A stretch of 39,031 nt of DNA from CAYVMN01 sp964452575 (GCA_964452575.1 CAYVMN010000010.1:1-39031); one strand, 5' to 3'; counted from the stretch's first letter, positions 26,260-34,986 are shown. Notes: a model not told the origin generated them from the sequence alone. Translations and numbers: made by a program.

Positions 26260-26648
26260 CGTAAGATAGAACTCCTCATTTATGGCACTAAGATTTTGGC
26301 CTGGATTCTTGGCTCTCTTTTTGCGATGGGAAAGGACTGAAGGGGGCTAATCCTTACCTTACATAAAGGGGGGTAGAAAGGTGGTCCGAAATAGAAGGGA
26401 TGACTCTTAAATCAGCTTGATCTTCCTGCTCTTAAGAACTTCTCGTGGGAAAATTTCCTGAAAAATATATCTATCATGAGTCCAACAAATATATCTATAT
26501 GGATCACCCTTGGTGTCATTAGCCCTCTTAATCCTTCTCCAATATGTTCAAATATATCTTGACTCCTCCGGTCACATAGCATTCACAGCGGATGGTGTTA
26601 ATATTAGGACCCAGAAGAGATTTTAGAGATAAATGGAGCGACGGTATT
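26260..26648. other. 389-bp non-coding gap between zapA and rny; possible small-RNA site
   Basis: No protein gene is supported. The 10-mer AAATATATCT occurs three times on the plus strand (26463-26472, 26487-26496, 26550-26559). On the minus strand ATGACA and TAGATA, 16 bp apart near 26510-26490, could be an rny promoter. In many proteobacteria the 6S RNA gene (ssrS) lies immediately downstream of zapA, which is this interval on the minus strand. I could not find a convincing long closing stem or the conserved central bubble by eye, so no RNA gene is called. Confidence 0.3.
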
Positions 26649-26930
26649 CTACCTCATTATGGAGTCAATCTGGTAGTTGAGAGACCTTGACCGCTCTTGA
26701 ATATCCCTTACCAGCCCATCTCGTTCTCTCAGTAGCTGGAAATAGTCACTGGCGATATGAAAAGCGGCTAGTATGGCCACCTTGGCCTCCGAGAGCTTAC
26801 TGGTGCTCTTTCCGATATCCATCAGTTTACTGTTTACGAATTGAGCAACCTCCTGAACAAGCTCTTCATCCTCGTCACTCTTCAACAGGTATTCATGATC
26901 CAGAATTTTCACTCTGATGGGCTTTTCCAA
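26649..26930 (-). CDS. zapA: Cell-division protein ZapA
   Basis: 93 residues, usual for ZapA. The N-terminal globular part starts EKPIRVKILDHEYLLKSDED, and continues VAQFVNSKLMDIGKS, the typical ZapA sequence, followed by AKVAILAAFHIASDYFQLL and a C-terminal coiled coil. ZapA tetramers crosslink FtsZ filaments at the division site. The start codon is TTG with GGGGGT six bases upstream. It lies 26 bp after the small coiled-coil gene and precedes the large gap before rny. Confidence 0.9.
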   Translation of the reverse strand: MEKPIRVKILDHEYLLKSDEDEELVQEVAQFVNSKLMDIGKSTSKLSEAKVAILAAFHIASDYFQLLRERDGLVRDIQERSRSLNYQIDSIMR

Positions 26931-26956
26931 GGCCTACCCCCGAAGGTTTCTAACCT

Positions 26957-27193
26957 CTAGGTTTGAACCCGATCAATTTTTTCCAATAGGGAGACAATCC
27001 TCTGTCTGGCCCTGTCTCGGGCTGAACTAAGGCTTTCGACCTGCTCGGTCAAACCGGTTATCCTCTCCTCTTGTGTCCTTAGTCTCTCAGTAAGGGACTC
27101 CTTCTCCTTCTTTAGAGTGCTCATCAATTCAATAAGATTATCTATCTTCTCTTCCAGCAACTGAAATTGGTCAATATCTTCTCCCATATTCAT
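26957..27193 (-). CDS. Small coiled-coil protein, ZapB-like
   Basis: 78 residues, almost entirely a heptad-patterned coiled coil (from DIDQFQLLEEKIDNLIELM through LLEKIDRV). It resembles ZapB and other short division-associated coiled coils, and it directly precedes zapA (26 bp apart). ZapB binds ZapA and FtsZ in enterobacteria; the same partnership here is inference from context and shape, because coiled coils carry little family signal. The start ATG has GGGAAAGGA close upstream; the second ATG two codons later is also possible. Confidence 0.7.
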   Translation of the reverse strand: MNMGEDIDQFQLLEEKIDNLIELMSTLKKEKESLTERLRTQEERITGLTEQVESLSSARDRARQRIVSLLEKIDRVQT

Positions 27194-27227
27194 GGTCCTT
27201 TCCCTCTCTATTCAAATTTGATAATTT

Positions 27228-27401
27228 GCAACACTTTAGCGTTTTGAAAACACTGAGGAGTAAGATGACAGACCGTGAGGGTCTTTTTTCCAATGGACGT
27301 AACCCAAATGCTTCATCCCGATGTAATCGGGACACAGGCAGGGGAGAGGAAAAAAGACCCTCGCCCTCCTCTGCCTTTCTTTCAAAACGCTAAAGTGTTA
27401 C
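27228..27401 (+). mobile_element. MITE-like element, copy A (174 bp, IS66-type ends)
   Basis: The two ends are inverted copies: GCAACACTTTAGCG on the left and, reversed, GTAACACTTTAGCG on the right, continuing as TTTTGAAA on both sides (perfect from 27230-27249 against 27380-27399). A second inverted pair, GAGGGTCTTTTTTCC (27277-27291) and its complement (27348-27362), lies inside, around a small CCCGAT/ATCGGG stem. The flanks GATAATTT (27220-27227) and AATAATTT (27402-27409) differ at one base and look like an 8-bp target duplication. There is no coding capacity. The same element occurs inverted at 36129-36422. It sits between the zapB-like gene and the ATP synthase terminator. Confidence 0.85.
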
Positions 27402-27435
27402 AATAATTTTATCCTTGAAATAAACAAAGGTCAAT

Positions 27436-27468
27436 AAAAAAGGCAAGCACGTTTGGCTTGCCTTTTTT
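27436..27468 (-). terminator. Rho-independent terminator of the ATP synthase operon (bidirectional shape)
   Basis: Perfect 13-base arms AAAAAAGGCAAGC (27436-27448) and GCTTGCCTTTTTT (27456-27468) enclose a 7-nt loop. Read on the minus strand, the GC stem is followed by a U-run just downstream of atpC. Symmetry gives the plus strand a matching U-run, so it could stop transcription from both sides. Confidence 0.93.
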
Positions 27469-27492
27469 CCAATTTTTCGGGAAGTTTTGGGC

Positions 27493-27903
27493 CTACATAG
27501 CCTTTTCAGCGACCTTTATTCGGGCAATTGACCTCCTTAGTGCGGCCTCGGCCCTCGCAAAATCAATATCCTGCGCCCCTCGGTCCTTGGCCAGCCTTTC
27601 CCTGGCCCTTTCCATAGCCATTCTTGCCCGGTCTACATCGATCTCGACTGCCTTTTCGGCAGCATCTACCAGCACCGAAACCCTGTCGTTGGAGACCTCT
27701 GCAAAGCCCGACGTCACCACCATAGATTCTTTGGTTGCACCGTCACTGTAACGGAGTTCTCCGGGGATGATGCCTGACAGGAAACTAATATGCCCCGGGA
27801 GAATACCGAACTCTCCAAGGGAGCCGGGCGCCACCACGCTATCCACATCCCGGCTGACCAATACCTTATCAGGCGTTACAACTTCAAGAAACAATCTTGC
27901 CAT
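27493..27903 (-). CDS. atpC: F-type ATP synthase epsilon subunit
   Basis: 136 residues. The N-terminal beta-sandwich (about 1-85) shows LEVVTPDKVLVSRDVDSVVA and GEFGILPGHISFLSGI, the normal epsilon signature. The C-terminal helical hairpin (about 88-134) carries the inhibitory-arm region. Epsilon links the catalytic head to the c-ring with gamma and can inhibit ATP hydrolysis. It is the last gene of the operon, 12 bp after atpD, and is followed by a strong terminator. Confidence 0.96.
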   Translation of the reverse strand: MARLFLEVVTPDKVLVSRDVDSVVAPGSLGEFGILPGHISFLSGIIPGELRYSDGATKESMVVTSGFAEVSNDRVSVLVDAAEKAVEIDVDRARMAMERARERLAKDRGAQDIDFARAEAALRRSIARIKVAEKAM

Positions 27904-27915
27904 CGCTCCATTCCT

Positions 27916-29334
27916 TTACTTGGCTGCATCTGCGGCTATCTTTTCGGCCTTTTCCTGGGCCTGCTCTATATTGCCGACCATGTAAAAGGCCGCCTCGGGC
28001 AAGTCATCGTGCTTTCCTTCGATGATCTCTTTGAAACCCTTGACCGTATCGGCAACCGCCACATAGGCGCCGGGTCTCCCGGTAAAGGCCTCGGCCACAT
28101 GGAAGGGCTGGGAGAGAAACCTCTGAATCCTTCGAGCCCTTGCCACGACCAGTTTGTCTTCATCCGAGAGCTCATCCATGCCCAGGATAGCGATAATATC
28201 CTGTAGGTCTTTATATTTTTGGAGGATCTGCTGGACCTGTCTGGCGGTCTTGTAGTGATCCTGACCCAGATAGTTGGGATCCAGAATACGGGAAGTTGAA
28301 TCCAGCGGGTCCACCGCAGGATAAATGCCCAGCTCCGTTAGCGGTCTCGATAAAACCACCGTGCCGTCCAGATGTGCGAATGTAGTGGCAGGTGCCGGGT
28401 CAGTCAGGTCATCGGCAGGGACGTACACGCACTGCACAGATGTAATAGACCCTTTTGTTGTTGAAGTGATCCTCTCCTGAAGCTCACCAAGGTCCGTTCC
28501 CAGCGTCGGCTGATAACCCACGGCAGACGGGATACGACCAAGGAGCGCTGAGACCTCTGAACCGGCCTGTGTAAAACGGAAGATGTTATCGATAAAGAGG
28601 AGCACATCCTGTCCTTTTTCATCTCGATAGTATTCGGCGGCCGTAAGGGCTGAGAGTGCCACCCTGGCCCTGGCGCCGGGCGGTTCGGTCATCTGGCCGT
28701 AGATCAACGCGGCCTTCGGGAGCACCCCCGATTCCTTCATTTCCAGGTAAAGGTCATTGCCTTCCCTGGTCCTCTCACCCACTCCGGCGAAAACGCTGAT
28801 GCCACCGTGCTCCATGGCTATGTTATGGATCATCTCCATCATGACCACAGTCTTGCCCACGCCCGCACCACCGAACATTCCCATCTTGCCGCCACGTGGA
28901 AAGGGCACAAGGAGATCGATAACCTTGACTCCGGTCTCAAGGACTTTCACAGATGTATCTTGTTCATCAAATGCCGGGGCGTGCCGATGGATTGGCAGAA
29001 ACTCCGTGGCGTTTACAGGTCCCAGTCCGTCGACCGGTCTGCCCACCACGTTGAGTAACCTGCCCAGGGTGGGGTCTCCTGCAGGCATCATAATCGGCTT
29101 CCCCGTATTCTTGACCTTCATGCCCCGGACAAGGCCGTCGGTGACGTCCATTGCAACGCATCTGACCACGTTATCACCCAGATGCTGGGCAATCTCGACG
29201 ACAAGATTATCCTCCGTATCATCAATGGTGGGATTGGTGATGTTCAATGCCGTCAGGATCTCCGGAAGATCCCCTTCTGGAAATTCTACGTCCACGACGG
29301 GACCCATAACCTGAATTAATTTTCCCGCACTCAT
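27916..29334 (-). CDS. atpD: F-type ATP synthase beta (catalytic) subunit
   Basis: 472 residues, full length. Walker A GGAGVGKT is at residues 155-162 and is followed by VVMMEMIHNIA; Walker B LLFIDNIFRFTQAG and the P-x-Y/ALLGRIPSAVGYQPTL region are intact. This subunit carries the three catalytic nucleotide sites of F1. The operon position between atpG (39 bp) and atpC (12 bp) is standard. The C-terminus has an extra alanine/lysine-rich tail (AEKIAADAAK). Confidence 0.98.
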   Translation of the reverse strand: MSAGKLIQVMGPVVDVEFPEGDLPEILTALNITNPTIDDTEDNLVVEIAQHLGDNVVRCVAMDVTDGLVRGMKVKNTGKPIMMPAGDPTLGRLLNVVGRPVDGLGPVNATEFLPIHRHAPAFDEQDTSVKVLETGVKVIDLLVPFPRGGKMGMFGGAGVGKTVVMMEMIHNIAMEHGGISVFAGVGERTREGNDLYLEMKESGVLPKAALIYGQMTEPPGARARVALSALTAAEYYRDEKGQDVLLFIDNIFRFTQAGSEVSALLGRIPSAVGYQPTLGTDLGELQERITSTTKGSITSVQCVYVPADDLTDPAPATTFAHLDGTVVLSRPLTELGIYPAVDPLDSTSRILDPNYLGQDHYKTARQVQQILQKYKDLQDIIAILGMDELSDEDKLVVARARRIQRFLSQPFHVAEAFTGRPGAYVAVADTVKGFKEIIEGKHDDLPEAAFYMVGNIEQAQEKAEKIAADAAK

Positions 29335-29373
29335 AATTGAAACAAGACCTCCTTATGAAATCAATAACAACAA

Positions 29374-30252
29374 CTAGGCCTTTCTAATGGCCTCGGCGCC
29401 ACCGACGATATCCATTAATTCCGCAGTAATGGCCGCCTGTCGTGCCTTATTATAAACCAGGGTAAGGTTCTCGATCACCTCGCTGCAATTCTTGGTCGCA
29501 TTGTCCATGGCGGCCATCCTTGCAGCATGTTCACTGACCTCGTTCTGGATAAAGGCATTGTATATCTGGACACTTATGTGTTTTGGCAGAAGCTCTATTA
29601 CAAGGGCCTCCGCACTGGGCTCACACAGGTATTCCGCAGCTGTCCTTTCAGCAGGTTCCTCGCTCCGCGGGGGTTCGATGGGGATAAGTTTGACCAGGGT
29701 GGGTTCCTGTTTCGCCATGCTTATAAAACGGGTATAAATCATTGAGACTTCATCAATCTCTCCACTCAGGTACCTGTTGGTAAAATCCCCGGTCATCCTG
29801 TTGATAAAGGATATGTCAATCTGCCCATAGATCTGTATATGACTCGCCGTAATATTGGCCCCTCTTTTTCTGAAATAGTCTCTTCCCTTCTTTCCCACCA
29901 GGGTCAAACTATAATCCCTGCCTTCTTCCTGCTGTTGCCTAATCCATTTTCCAGCAAAATTAATGGTATTGACATTAAAACTACCACACAATCCCCTATC
30001 GGAAGTAAAATGGAGAAGCTCTACCTTCCGTATCTCATCCCTCTTTACAAGTAATGGGTGGATCTCAGGGTCCATTCCGCGTGCCAGATTGCCCAGGACT
30101 TCTGCAAATTTCCCTGCATAGGGTTCAAAGCTTTCCATCCTTCCCTGGGTATTCCGCAGCTTGGCTGCCGCCACCATATTCATGGCCCGGGTGATCTGCC
30201 GTGTCTTTTTGACGGCGCCAATTTTTCGGAGTATATCTCTTAGGGTCGCCAT
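29374..30252 (-). CDS. atpG: F-type ATP synthase gamma subunit
   Basis: 292 residues. The start ATLRDILRKIGAVKKTRQIT and MNMVAAAKLR are the canonical N-terminal gamma helix, and the C-terminal helix ends TLVYNKARQAAITAELMDIV followed by GGAEA. The two long helices form the rotor shaft inside the alpha3beta3 head, and the Rossmann-like middle contacts the c-ring. It is flanked by atpA (28 bp upstream) and atpD (39 bp downstream). Confidence 0.97.
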   Translation of the reverse strand: MATLRDILRKIGAVKKTRQITRAMNMVAAAKLRNTQGRMESFEPYAGKFAEVLGNLARGMDPEIHPLLVKRDEIRKVELLHFTSDRGLCGSFNVNTINFAGKWIRQQQEEGRDYSLTLVGKKGRDYFRKRGANITASHIQIYGQIDISFINRMTGDFTNRYLSGEIDEVSMIYTRFISMAKQEPTLVKLIPIEPPRSEEPAERTAAEYLCEPSAEALVIELLPKHISVQIYNAFIQNEVSEHAARMAAMDNATKNCSEVIENLTLVYNKARQAAITAELMDIVGGAEAIRKA

Positions 30253-30280
30253 TTATCTCTTCTCTCTCTTTATAATCATA

Positions 30281-31795
30281 TCAGGAAGTTGGCTGGAAAA
30301 CCGTCTTGAACTCGTCCAGGGCGCCTTTCAGTCTTCCCTCCAGTTCATCACTAATAATATTTTTCTCCTTGATTTCCCTTAAGAGATCCCCGTACTTGCT
30401 CTCCATGAATTCGATCATCTGCTTCTCATACTCGGCAATCCCTTCAACTGGCCATTGATCGAGAAAGCCGAAGGCCCCGGCAAACAAGATCATGACCTCC
30501 TTCTCCGCGGGTATGGGTTGGTACTGGGGCTGCTTGAGGATCTCCACCAGTCGATACCCTCTTTCGAGCTGCCTCTGGGTCGCCTTATCCAGGTCACTGC
30601 CGAACTGGGCAAAGGCCTCCAGCTCCCTGAACTGGGCCATATCCAGCTTGAGGGTCCCTGCCACCTTTTTCATTGCCTTGGTCTGGGCGGCCCCGCCCAC
30701 CCTGGAAACGGACAGCCCCACGTTAATCGCAGGTCTCACACCTGAGAAGAATAGGCCCGGTTCCAGATAGACCTGACCGTCTGTAATGGAGATCACGTTG
30801 GTGGGAATATAGGCGGAGACATCGCCAGCCTGGGTCTCGATGATGGGCAGGGCCGTAAGAGAACCTGCGCCTTTTTCATCATTCAATTTGGCTGCCCGCT
30901 CTAACAGACGAGAGTGATTATAAAAGATATCACCGGGAAAGGCCTCGCGGCCAGGGGGTCTTCTTAAGAGGAGTGAGACCTGTCTGTAAGCAGCGGCCTG
31001 TTTTGAAAGATCGTCATAAATGATCAGCGCATGCCTCCCGTTATCCCGATAGTACTCACCGATTGAGCAACCCGAATAGGGGGCGATAAACTGCTGGGTC
31101 GCGGGATCACTGGCACAGGCCGAGACCACCGTGGTATATTCCATGGCACCGTGACGATCAAGGATATCAACGACCTGGGCAACCGTGGATTTCTTCTGGC
31201 CCACGGCCACATAGATACAGTATATATCTGTTTCTTTCTGATTAATAATGGCATCCACGCAGAGCGCAGTTTTCCCGATCTGCCTGTCGCCAATTATCAA
31301 TTCCCGCTGGCCCCGCCCGATGGGGGTCATGGCATCGATTGCCTTACAACCCGTGTACATGGGTTCTTTTACAGGTTGCCTGGCAATAACACCGGGTGCC
31401 ACCATCTCGATTCTGCGAAACTCAGTGGCATTGATCGGCCCCTTACCATCAAGGGGTGTCCCAACGGCATCAATAACCCTCCCCAGGACAGCCTCACCCA
31501 CCGGGATCTCTGCAATTCGGCCGGTTCGCTTAACAATATCCCCTTCCCTAATCTTGGTATCATCACCCATAATGGCGACGCCCACGTTGTCCTCCTCAAG
31601 ATTGAGGCATAGACCGTAGATTTCACCTGGAAATTCCAGCATCTCCATTGCCATGGCCTTTTCCACCCCATAGACCCTGGCAACCCCATCGCCAACCGAC
31701 AATACCGTCCCCGTCTCACTGACCTCTACCTTCTTTTCGTAATCCCTAATCTGGTCACGGATTACCTGACTTATCTCTTCTGCTCTTATTTCCAT
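30281..31795 (-). CDS. atpA: F-type ATP synthase alpha subunit
   Basis: 504 residues. Walker A GDRQIGKT is at 169-176, preceded by AIDAMTPIGRGQRELIIG. The N-terminus (MEIRAEEISQVIRDQI) is the usual stator-binding helix. Alpha holds non-catalytic nucleotides and alternates with beta in F1. The start codon overlaps the last base of atpH at 31795, so translation is coupled. Confidence 0.98.
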   Translation of the reverse strand: MEIRAEEISQVIRDQIRDYEKKVEVSETGTVLSVGDGVARVYGVEKAMAMEMLEFPGEIYGLCLNLEEDNVGVAIMGDDTKIREGDIVKRTGRIAEIPVGEAVLGRVIDAVGTPLDGKGPINATEFRRIEMVAPGVIARQPVKEPMYTGCKAIDAMTPIGRGQRELIIGDRQIGKTALCVDAIINQKETDIYCIYVAVGQKKSTVAQVVDILDRHGAMEYTTVVSACASDPATQQFIAPYSGCSIGEYYRDNGRHALIIYDDLSKQAAAYRQVSLLLRRPPGREAFPGDIFYNHSRLLERAAKLNDEKGAGSLTALPIIETQAGDVSAYIPTNVISITDGQVYLEPGLFFSGVRPAINVGLSVSRVGGAAQTKAMKKVAGTLKLDMAQFRELEAFAQFGSDLDKATQRQLERGYRLVEILKQPQYQPIPAEKEVMILFAGAFGFLDQWPVEGIAEYEKQMIEFMESKYGDLLREIKEKNIISDELEGRLKGALDEFKTVFQPTS

Positions 31796-32346
31796 CAGCT
31801 ATGCACACCCCTTCTTAAGGATTCTTTGAGCCCTTTGAGCTGGGCCGTCACACTTCCGTCTAATACCAAATCCCCTATCTTCACGATAAGCCCCCCGATA
31901 AGGGACCCATCCTCTTTAACCTCCATTTTCACCCTTTTCGAGGTGAGTTGCGCCAGCACCTTTTCCAGCCTGTCTAATTGGTCGTTCTTCAAGGCACTGG
32001 CAGTAATGATCTCGGCACGGGTAACGTTTGAAATATCGTCGGTAAGCCTTGAGTAATATTCGGCAATCTGTTCCAGTGCCCCTATCCGGTTCTTATCCAG
32101 GAGTAGCCTGAGGAAATTCTTTAATGTATCTGAAAAAGGGCTCTTTTCCAACACTGCCTCGAGGACCTTTTTTCGCTCTTCAACTGAAAAAATCTGGCTG
32201 GAGATCACCTGGAAAAATTCACGGTTGGCGGAACAGAACCTGCCGAACTCTTGGAGACTACGCCCGTACTCTTCATAGTGTCCGTCTTCCTGCCCCAGGC
32301 TGAGCAGGGCCTTTGCGTATCTCCTTGAAATCTTAGAACTAATCAA
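31795..32346 (-). CDS. atpH: F-type ATP synthase delta subunit
   Basis: 183 residues. ISRRYAKALLSLGQ opens the helical N-terminal domain that binds alpha, and the C-terminal part (SLIGGLIVKIGDLVLDGSV then LKGLKESL) is the family signature. Delta joins the top of F1 to the peripheral stalk formed by b and b'. It overlaps atpF by 4 bp and atpA by 1 bp. Confidence 0.95.
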   Translation of the reverse strand: MISSKISRRYAKALLSLGQEDGHYEEYGRSLQEFGRFCSANREFFQVISSQIFSVEERKKVLEAVLEKSPFSDTLKNFLRLLLDKNRIGALEQIAEYYSRLTDDISNVTRAEIITASALKNDQLDRLEKVLAQLTSKRVKMEVKEDGSLIGGLIVKIGDLVLDGSVTAQLKGLKESLRRGVHS

Positions 32347-32951
32347 TGTAGCTTCTCCACTCTTTCTATGAATTCGTTAACCAGGTGCTCCTGGTCGCTG
32401 TCCTTTATGTTTCTGGCAATAATATCCTGGGCCTTGTCGGCGGCAAGATCAACCAGTTCTTGCCTGAGTCTATCTCTTGCGCCCTCTACCTCCCGCTCGA
32501 TGGTCAAATCGGCATGGGCCAATATCTGGGATGCCCTTTCCTTGGCCTCTGCTATGATCCTCTCCTTTTCGGCCTCACCATCGGCCCTGAATTGCTCGAT
32601 AATCTCCTTCTTCTTGATCTCAAATTCCCTCAGCTTTTTCTCAAGCTCCTGATAACTGCCTTGAGCTGCCTCCTTATCCCTTTTCAAATCATCAAGCATT
32701 CTTCTGATCTCTTCTCTGCGCTTTGCAAAGAGATCCTTAACTGGAACCTTCCTAATCACAAGAAAAAGAATAATGACCAGGAGGCCAAAATTGATTACAC
32801 GGTAAAGCAGGTCCCACAGATGGGCGCTCCCGGCCCCTGCGCCCTCTCCCGCTCCGCCGGCAAAGGAGAGGCCTGACAGGATAAGAACGTACATCAGGCC
32901 GGCCCCTGATATTATTGCAGATTTCCTTTTTAGACCCTCAAGGGCGATCAT
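32343..32951 (-). CDS. atpF: F-type ATP synthase b subunit with signal-like N-terminal extension
   Basis: 202 residues. There are two hydrophobic segments: a signal-peptide-like one (about 13-31, ending GLSFAGG) and the true membrane anchor (about 46-66, LYRVINFGLLVIILFLVI). A long charged coiled coil (about 75-200) follows and forms the peripheral stalk. Most b subunits (about 155-170 residues) have only the second segment. The extra segment with an Ala/Gly-rich linker (GGAGEGAGAGSAH) is known in some deltaproteobacterial b subunits and suggests N-terminal cleavage. It overlaps both neighbours by 4 bp. Confidence 0.93.
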   Translation of the reverse strand: MIALEGLKRKSAIISGAGLMYVLILSGLSFAGGAGEGAGAGSAHLWDLLYRVINFGLLVIILFLVIRKVPVKDLFAKRREEIRRMLDDLKRDKEAAQGSYQELEKKLREFEIKKKEIIEQFRADGEAEKERIIAEAKERASQILAHADLTIEREVEGARDRLRQELVDLAADKAQDIIARNIKDSDQEHLVNEFIERVEKLH

Positions 32952-33376
32952 CGAATGCTCCTCCCCAATATCTTCTGGGCCAATTCACTTGAGAAACCCG
33001 TCAGTTCACCTTCCAAGGCCTTACGCGCCTCAGAGATCCTGTTTTCCATCTCTCTCCTAGCCAGGCCGAGCCTTTCCTCCACTATGGAATTGGCCTCCTG
33101 CAATATCCCCTTCTCTTCCTCCAGGCCCTTACCTTTGAAACCCTCCTTTTCCAGATATCCTTCCTTGCGGGCCTGCACCATGCCCTCCTCTATCTTCTTC
33201 TCATGTTCTTCAGAAAGGCGTTGAAATTCATCTATCATACCCTGGAGGGAACGCGTCTCCTGGTTACGCTGTGCCAAGATCTTGCGGATCGGTCTGTATA
33301 GGATGATATTGAGTAAGAAAACAAGCAGGAGAAAGGTGATAACTTGAAGGGCTAATGTGTAATTTATTTCCAGCAT
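32948..33376 (-). CDS. F-type ATP synthase b' subunit (second b-type stalk subunit)
   Basis: 142 residues, with one membrane helix (about 8-28, ALQVITFLLLVFLLNIILY) followed by RPIRKILAQRNQE and a coiled coil. It is a diverged partner of the adjacent b subunit, giving a b-b' heterodimeric peripheral stalk, as in photosynthetic bacteria and many deltaproteobacteria. It is the first gene of the F1 part of the ATP synthase; genes for the membrane a and c subunits are not in the window. AAGGGATG lies about 9 bp before the ATG. The 5' region is very A/T-rich; no confident promoter was picked. Confidence 0.9.
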   Translation of the reverse strand: MLEINYTLALQVITFLLLVFLLNIILYRPIRKILAQRNQETRSLQGMIDEFQRLSEEHEKKIEEGMVQARKEGYLEKEGFKGKGLEEEKGILQEANSIVEERLGLARREMENRISEARKALEGELTGFSSELAQKILGRSIR

Positions 33377-33471
33377 GCCCGATTCATCCCTTCTTATTTT
33401 TTATGAATTAAAACAGATACTTATGGCGAGACGAAGTGCCTTAAGACAATTTATAAGGTAACGCCTTTTAC

Positions 33472-33502
33472 AAAAAAAAATCTACTTGTCAAAAGTTTTT
33501 TT
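33472..33502 (-). terminator. Weak terminator-like sequence after the bactofilin gene
   Basis: On the minus strand, seven A are followed by ACTT-ttgac-AAGT and then, after three bases, nine T. The stem is short and the arms are A/T-rich, so it would be weak alone, but the A- and T-tracts can lengthen it. It starts right after the bactofilin stop codon. The same stretch includes TTGACA, with no good -10 at proper spacing. Confidence 0.35.
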
Positions 33503-33505
33503 CAC

Positions 33506-33904
33506 TCAGATATCGGTCTTGGTCTTTGATGATTGCGGGAAGAATGCGACCTTATCCTCATTTTGTCCACCCGGCCTTTTCATCTGACAATTTCCCTCAA
33601 AAACAGACCCTTCATCCATGACCAGAATGGGGGCCTCAATGTTCCCGAAGACCTTCCCAGGGGCCTGTATTTCGAGCCTCTCTTTGACCACAAGGTTTCC
33701 GCGCACTTCTCCACTCACAGTAATTTGGGACACCTGGATATCCGCCTCCACTACGGCCGATTCCGCTACTATCAGGGTGCCTTCAGCAAAGATCTGACCT
33801 CTGAAACGGCCGTCCATGCGAACTGTCCCCTTGAAGGACATCTTCGCATCAAATTCCGTCTCCTTACCCAGATAGGCAGTTATCTGGTCACTATCTCTCT
33901 TCAC
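33506..33904 (-). CDS. Bactofilin-family cytoskeletal protein
   Basis: 132 residues from a GTG start at 33904, preceded by GAGGGGG seven bases upstream. A TTG 57 bp farther up would add a non-conserved N-terminus. The core (about residues 8-110) is the right-handed beta-helix of bactofilins: ITAYLGKETEFDAKMSFKG, VRMDGRFRGQI, then repeated short hydrophobic rungs such as LIVAESAVVEADIQV. The ends are flexible. Bactofilins form nucleotide-free filaments on the membrane involved in shape, chromosome positioning or surface structures. It lies just upstream of the ATP synthase genes, with a T-rich gap between. Confidence 0.88.
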   Translation of the reverse strand: MKRDSDQITAYLGKETEFDAKMSFKGTVRMDGRFRGQIFAEGTLIVAESAVVEADIQVSQITVSGEVRGNLVVKERLEIQAPGKVFGNIEAPILVMDEGSVFEGNCQMKRPGGQNEDKVAFFPQSSKTKTDI

Positions 33905-34196
33905 ATTCAACCCCCTCGCGTTCGGGTACGGCTGATTAGCACAATGCCTGCTACTTTGCAAGAAAAATCACAAAATAATAACTCCTAGTAAAAAAAATAG
34001 AGTTTGATTGATTCGAACAAATTGATTGTTTCCAGAAAGGTCCTGCATAAGTCCTTTTGCCCTCTCGAGCCCCCTCTCTGTATGACCTACTCTTTTCTTT
34101 CTACTTGCATCTCCACGCCTATTTTCGTAATATAGCAGGGAACTTATGGCTACGATCCAAGACCTCAATAAATCGATCTAAATTCACTAATAAGCC

Positions 34197-34982
34197 ATGG
34201 GCCTTATCTTTGACACCGAATCTGCCACGGCGTATGAGTCCTGGTACCGTTCACCCCAGGGCCGAGCAATAGACAGGTCTCTCGAGGCCCTTATCAGGGG
34301 CCTGCTTGATCCCGAGCCAGGGGATAGGGTCCTTGATATTGGAAGCGGAACCGGAAACCACCTCCTCCTCTTGAGCAAGATGGGTATGAATGTGAGCGGC
34401 ATAGAGGCATCGCCCCACCTGATCCATAAGGCGAAACAACGACTCGGGCACGGCTGCACACTAAAAGAGGGGTTTGCAGAAGACCTTCCTTTTGACGATA
34501 ATGAATTCGAAATGGCCGTGCTTATTAATACCCTCGAGTTCCTGGATGAGCCCCTTAAGGCCTTAAGGGAGGCGGGAAGGGTAGCCAGCAAGAAGGTCTT
34601 CGTCGGAGTTATAAACAGCCTTTCCTGGAACGGGCTCTTGAAAAAAACCCAGGGATACCTTGGTGATCCGCTTTTCTGTCACGCCAGGTTCTACAATCTC
34701 TGGCAGCTAAGATCCCTCCTGAGGACGGCCTATGGTCAGGTACCTATTTCCTGGGGCTGCGTAAAGGTTCGCCCCCCTTTCCTCGGAAAGATAAGGCCAT
34801 TCGGAAGGGAGGTCCTGGCCTGGGAGCGTTCCCCGTTTGGGACTTTCTTGGGAGTCAGCGCTACCATGATATATGGGGTTCAAACGGACAACCTCCCCTT
34901 GAAGATGAGGTTACAAAAGGCGAGTCAGTCCCTGTTGGGAGAAAATACGCTTTTTGGCCTCAACGGCAAAGAAGGAGACTAG
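34197..34982 (+). CDS. Class I SAM-dependent methyltransferase
   Basis: 261 residues. Motif I is RVLDIGSGTGNHLLLLS (residues 44-60), followed by VSGIEASPHLIHKAKQRLG, LPFDDNEFEMAVLINTLEFL and ALREAGRVASKKVF, the Methyltransf_11 order, with a C-terminal region of about 100 residues that varies in this family. The substrate (small molecule, lipid or quinone-like) is not shown. No clear ribosome-binding site precedes the ATG. The stop lies 4 bp before the AmrS start, so the two are in one operon, and this may be an accessory to the AmrS-linked pathway. Confidence 0.82.
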   Translation: MGLIFDTESATAYESWYRSPQGRAIDRSLEALIRGLLDPEPGDRVLDIGSGTGNHLLLLSKMGMNVSGIEASPHLIHKAKQRLGHGCTLKEGFAEDLPFDDNEFEMAVLINTLEFLDEPLKALREAGRVASKKVFVGVINSLSWNGLLKKTQGYLGDPLFCHARFYNLWQLRSLLRTAYGQVPISWGCVKVRPPFLGKIRPFGREVLAWERSPFGTFLGVSATMIYGVQTDNLPLKMRLQKASQSLLGENTLFGLNGKEGD

Positions 34983-34986
34983 AAGG

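Noticed and set aside
33968..34168. 66-codon minus-strand frame upstream of bactofilin, with a hydrophobic tail
   Set aside because: It needs a TTG start with no good ribosome-binding site; a real small membrane protein cannot be ruled out but is unsupported.
34954..34986. N-terminal extension of amrS by 11 codons
   Set aside because: It lies inside the methyltransferase gene; the internal ATG has a good ribosome-binding site.
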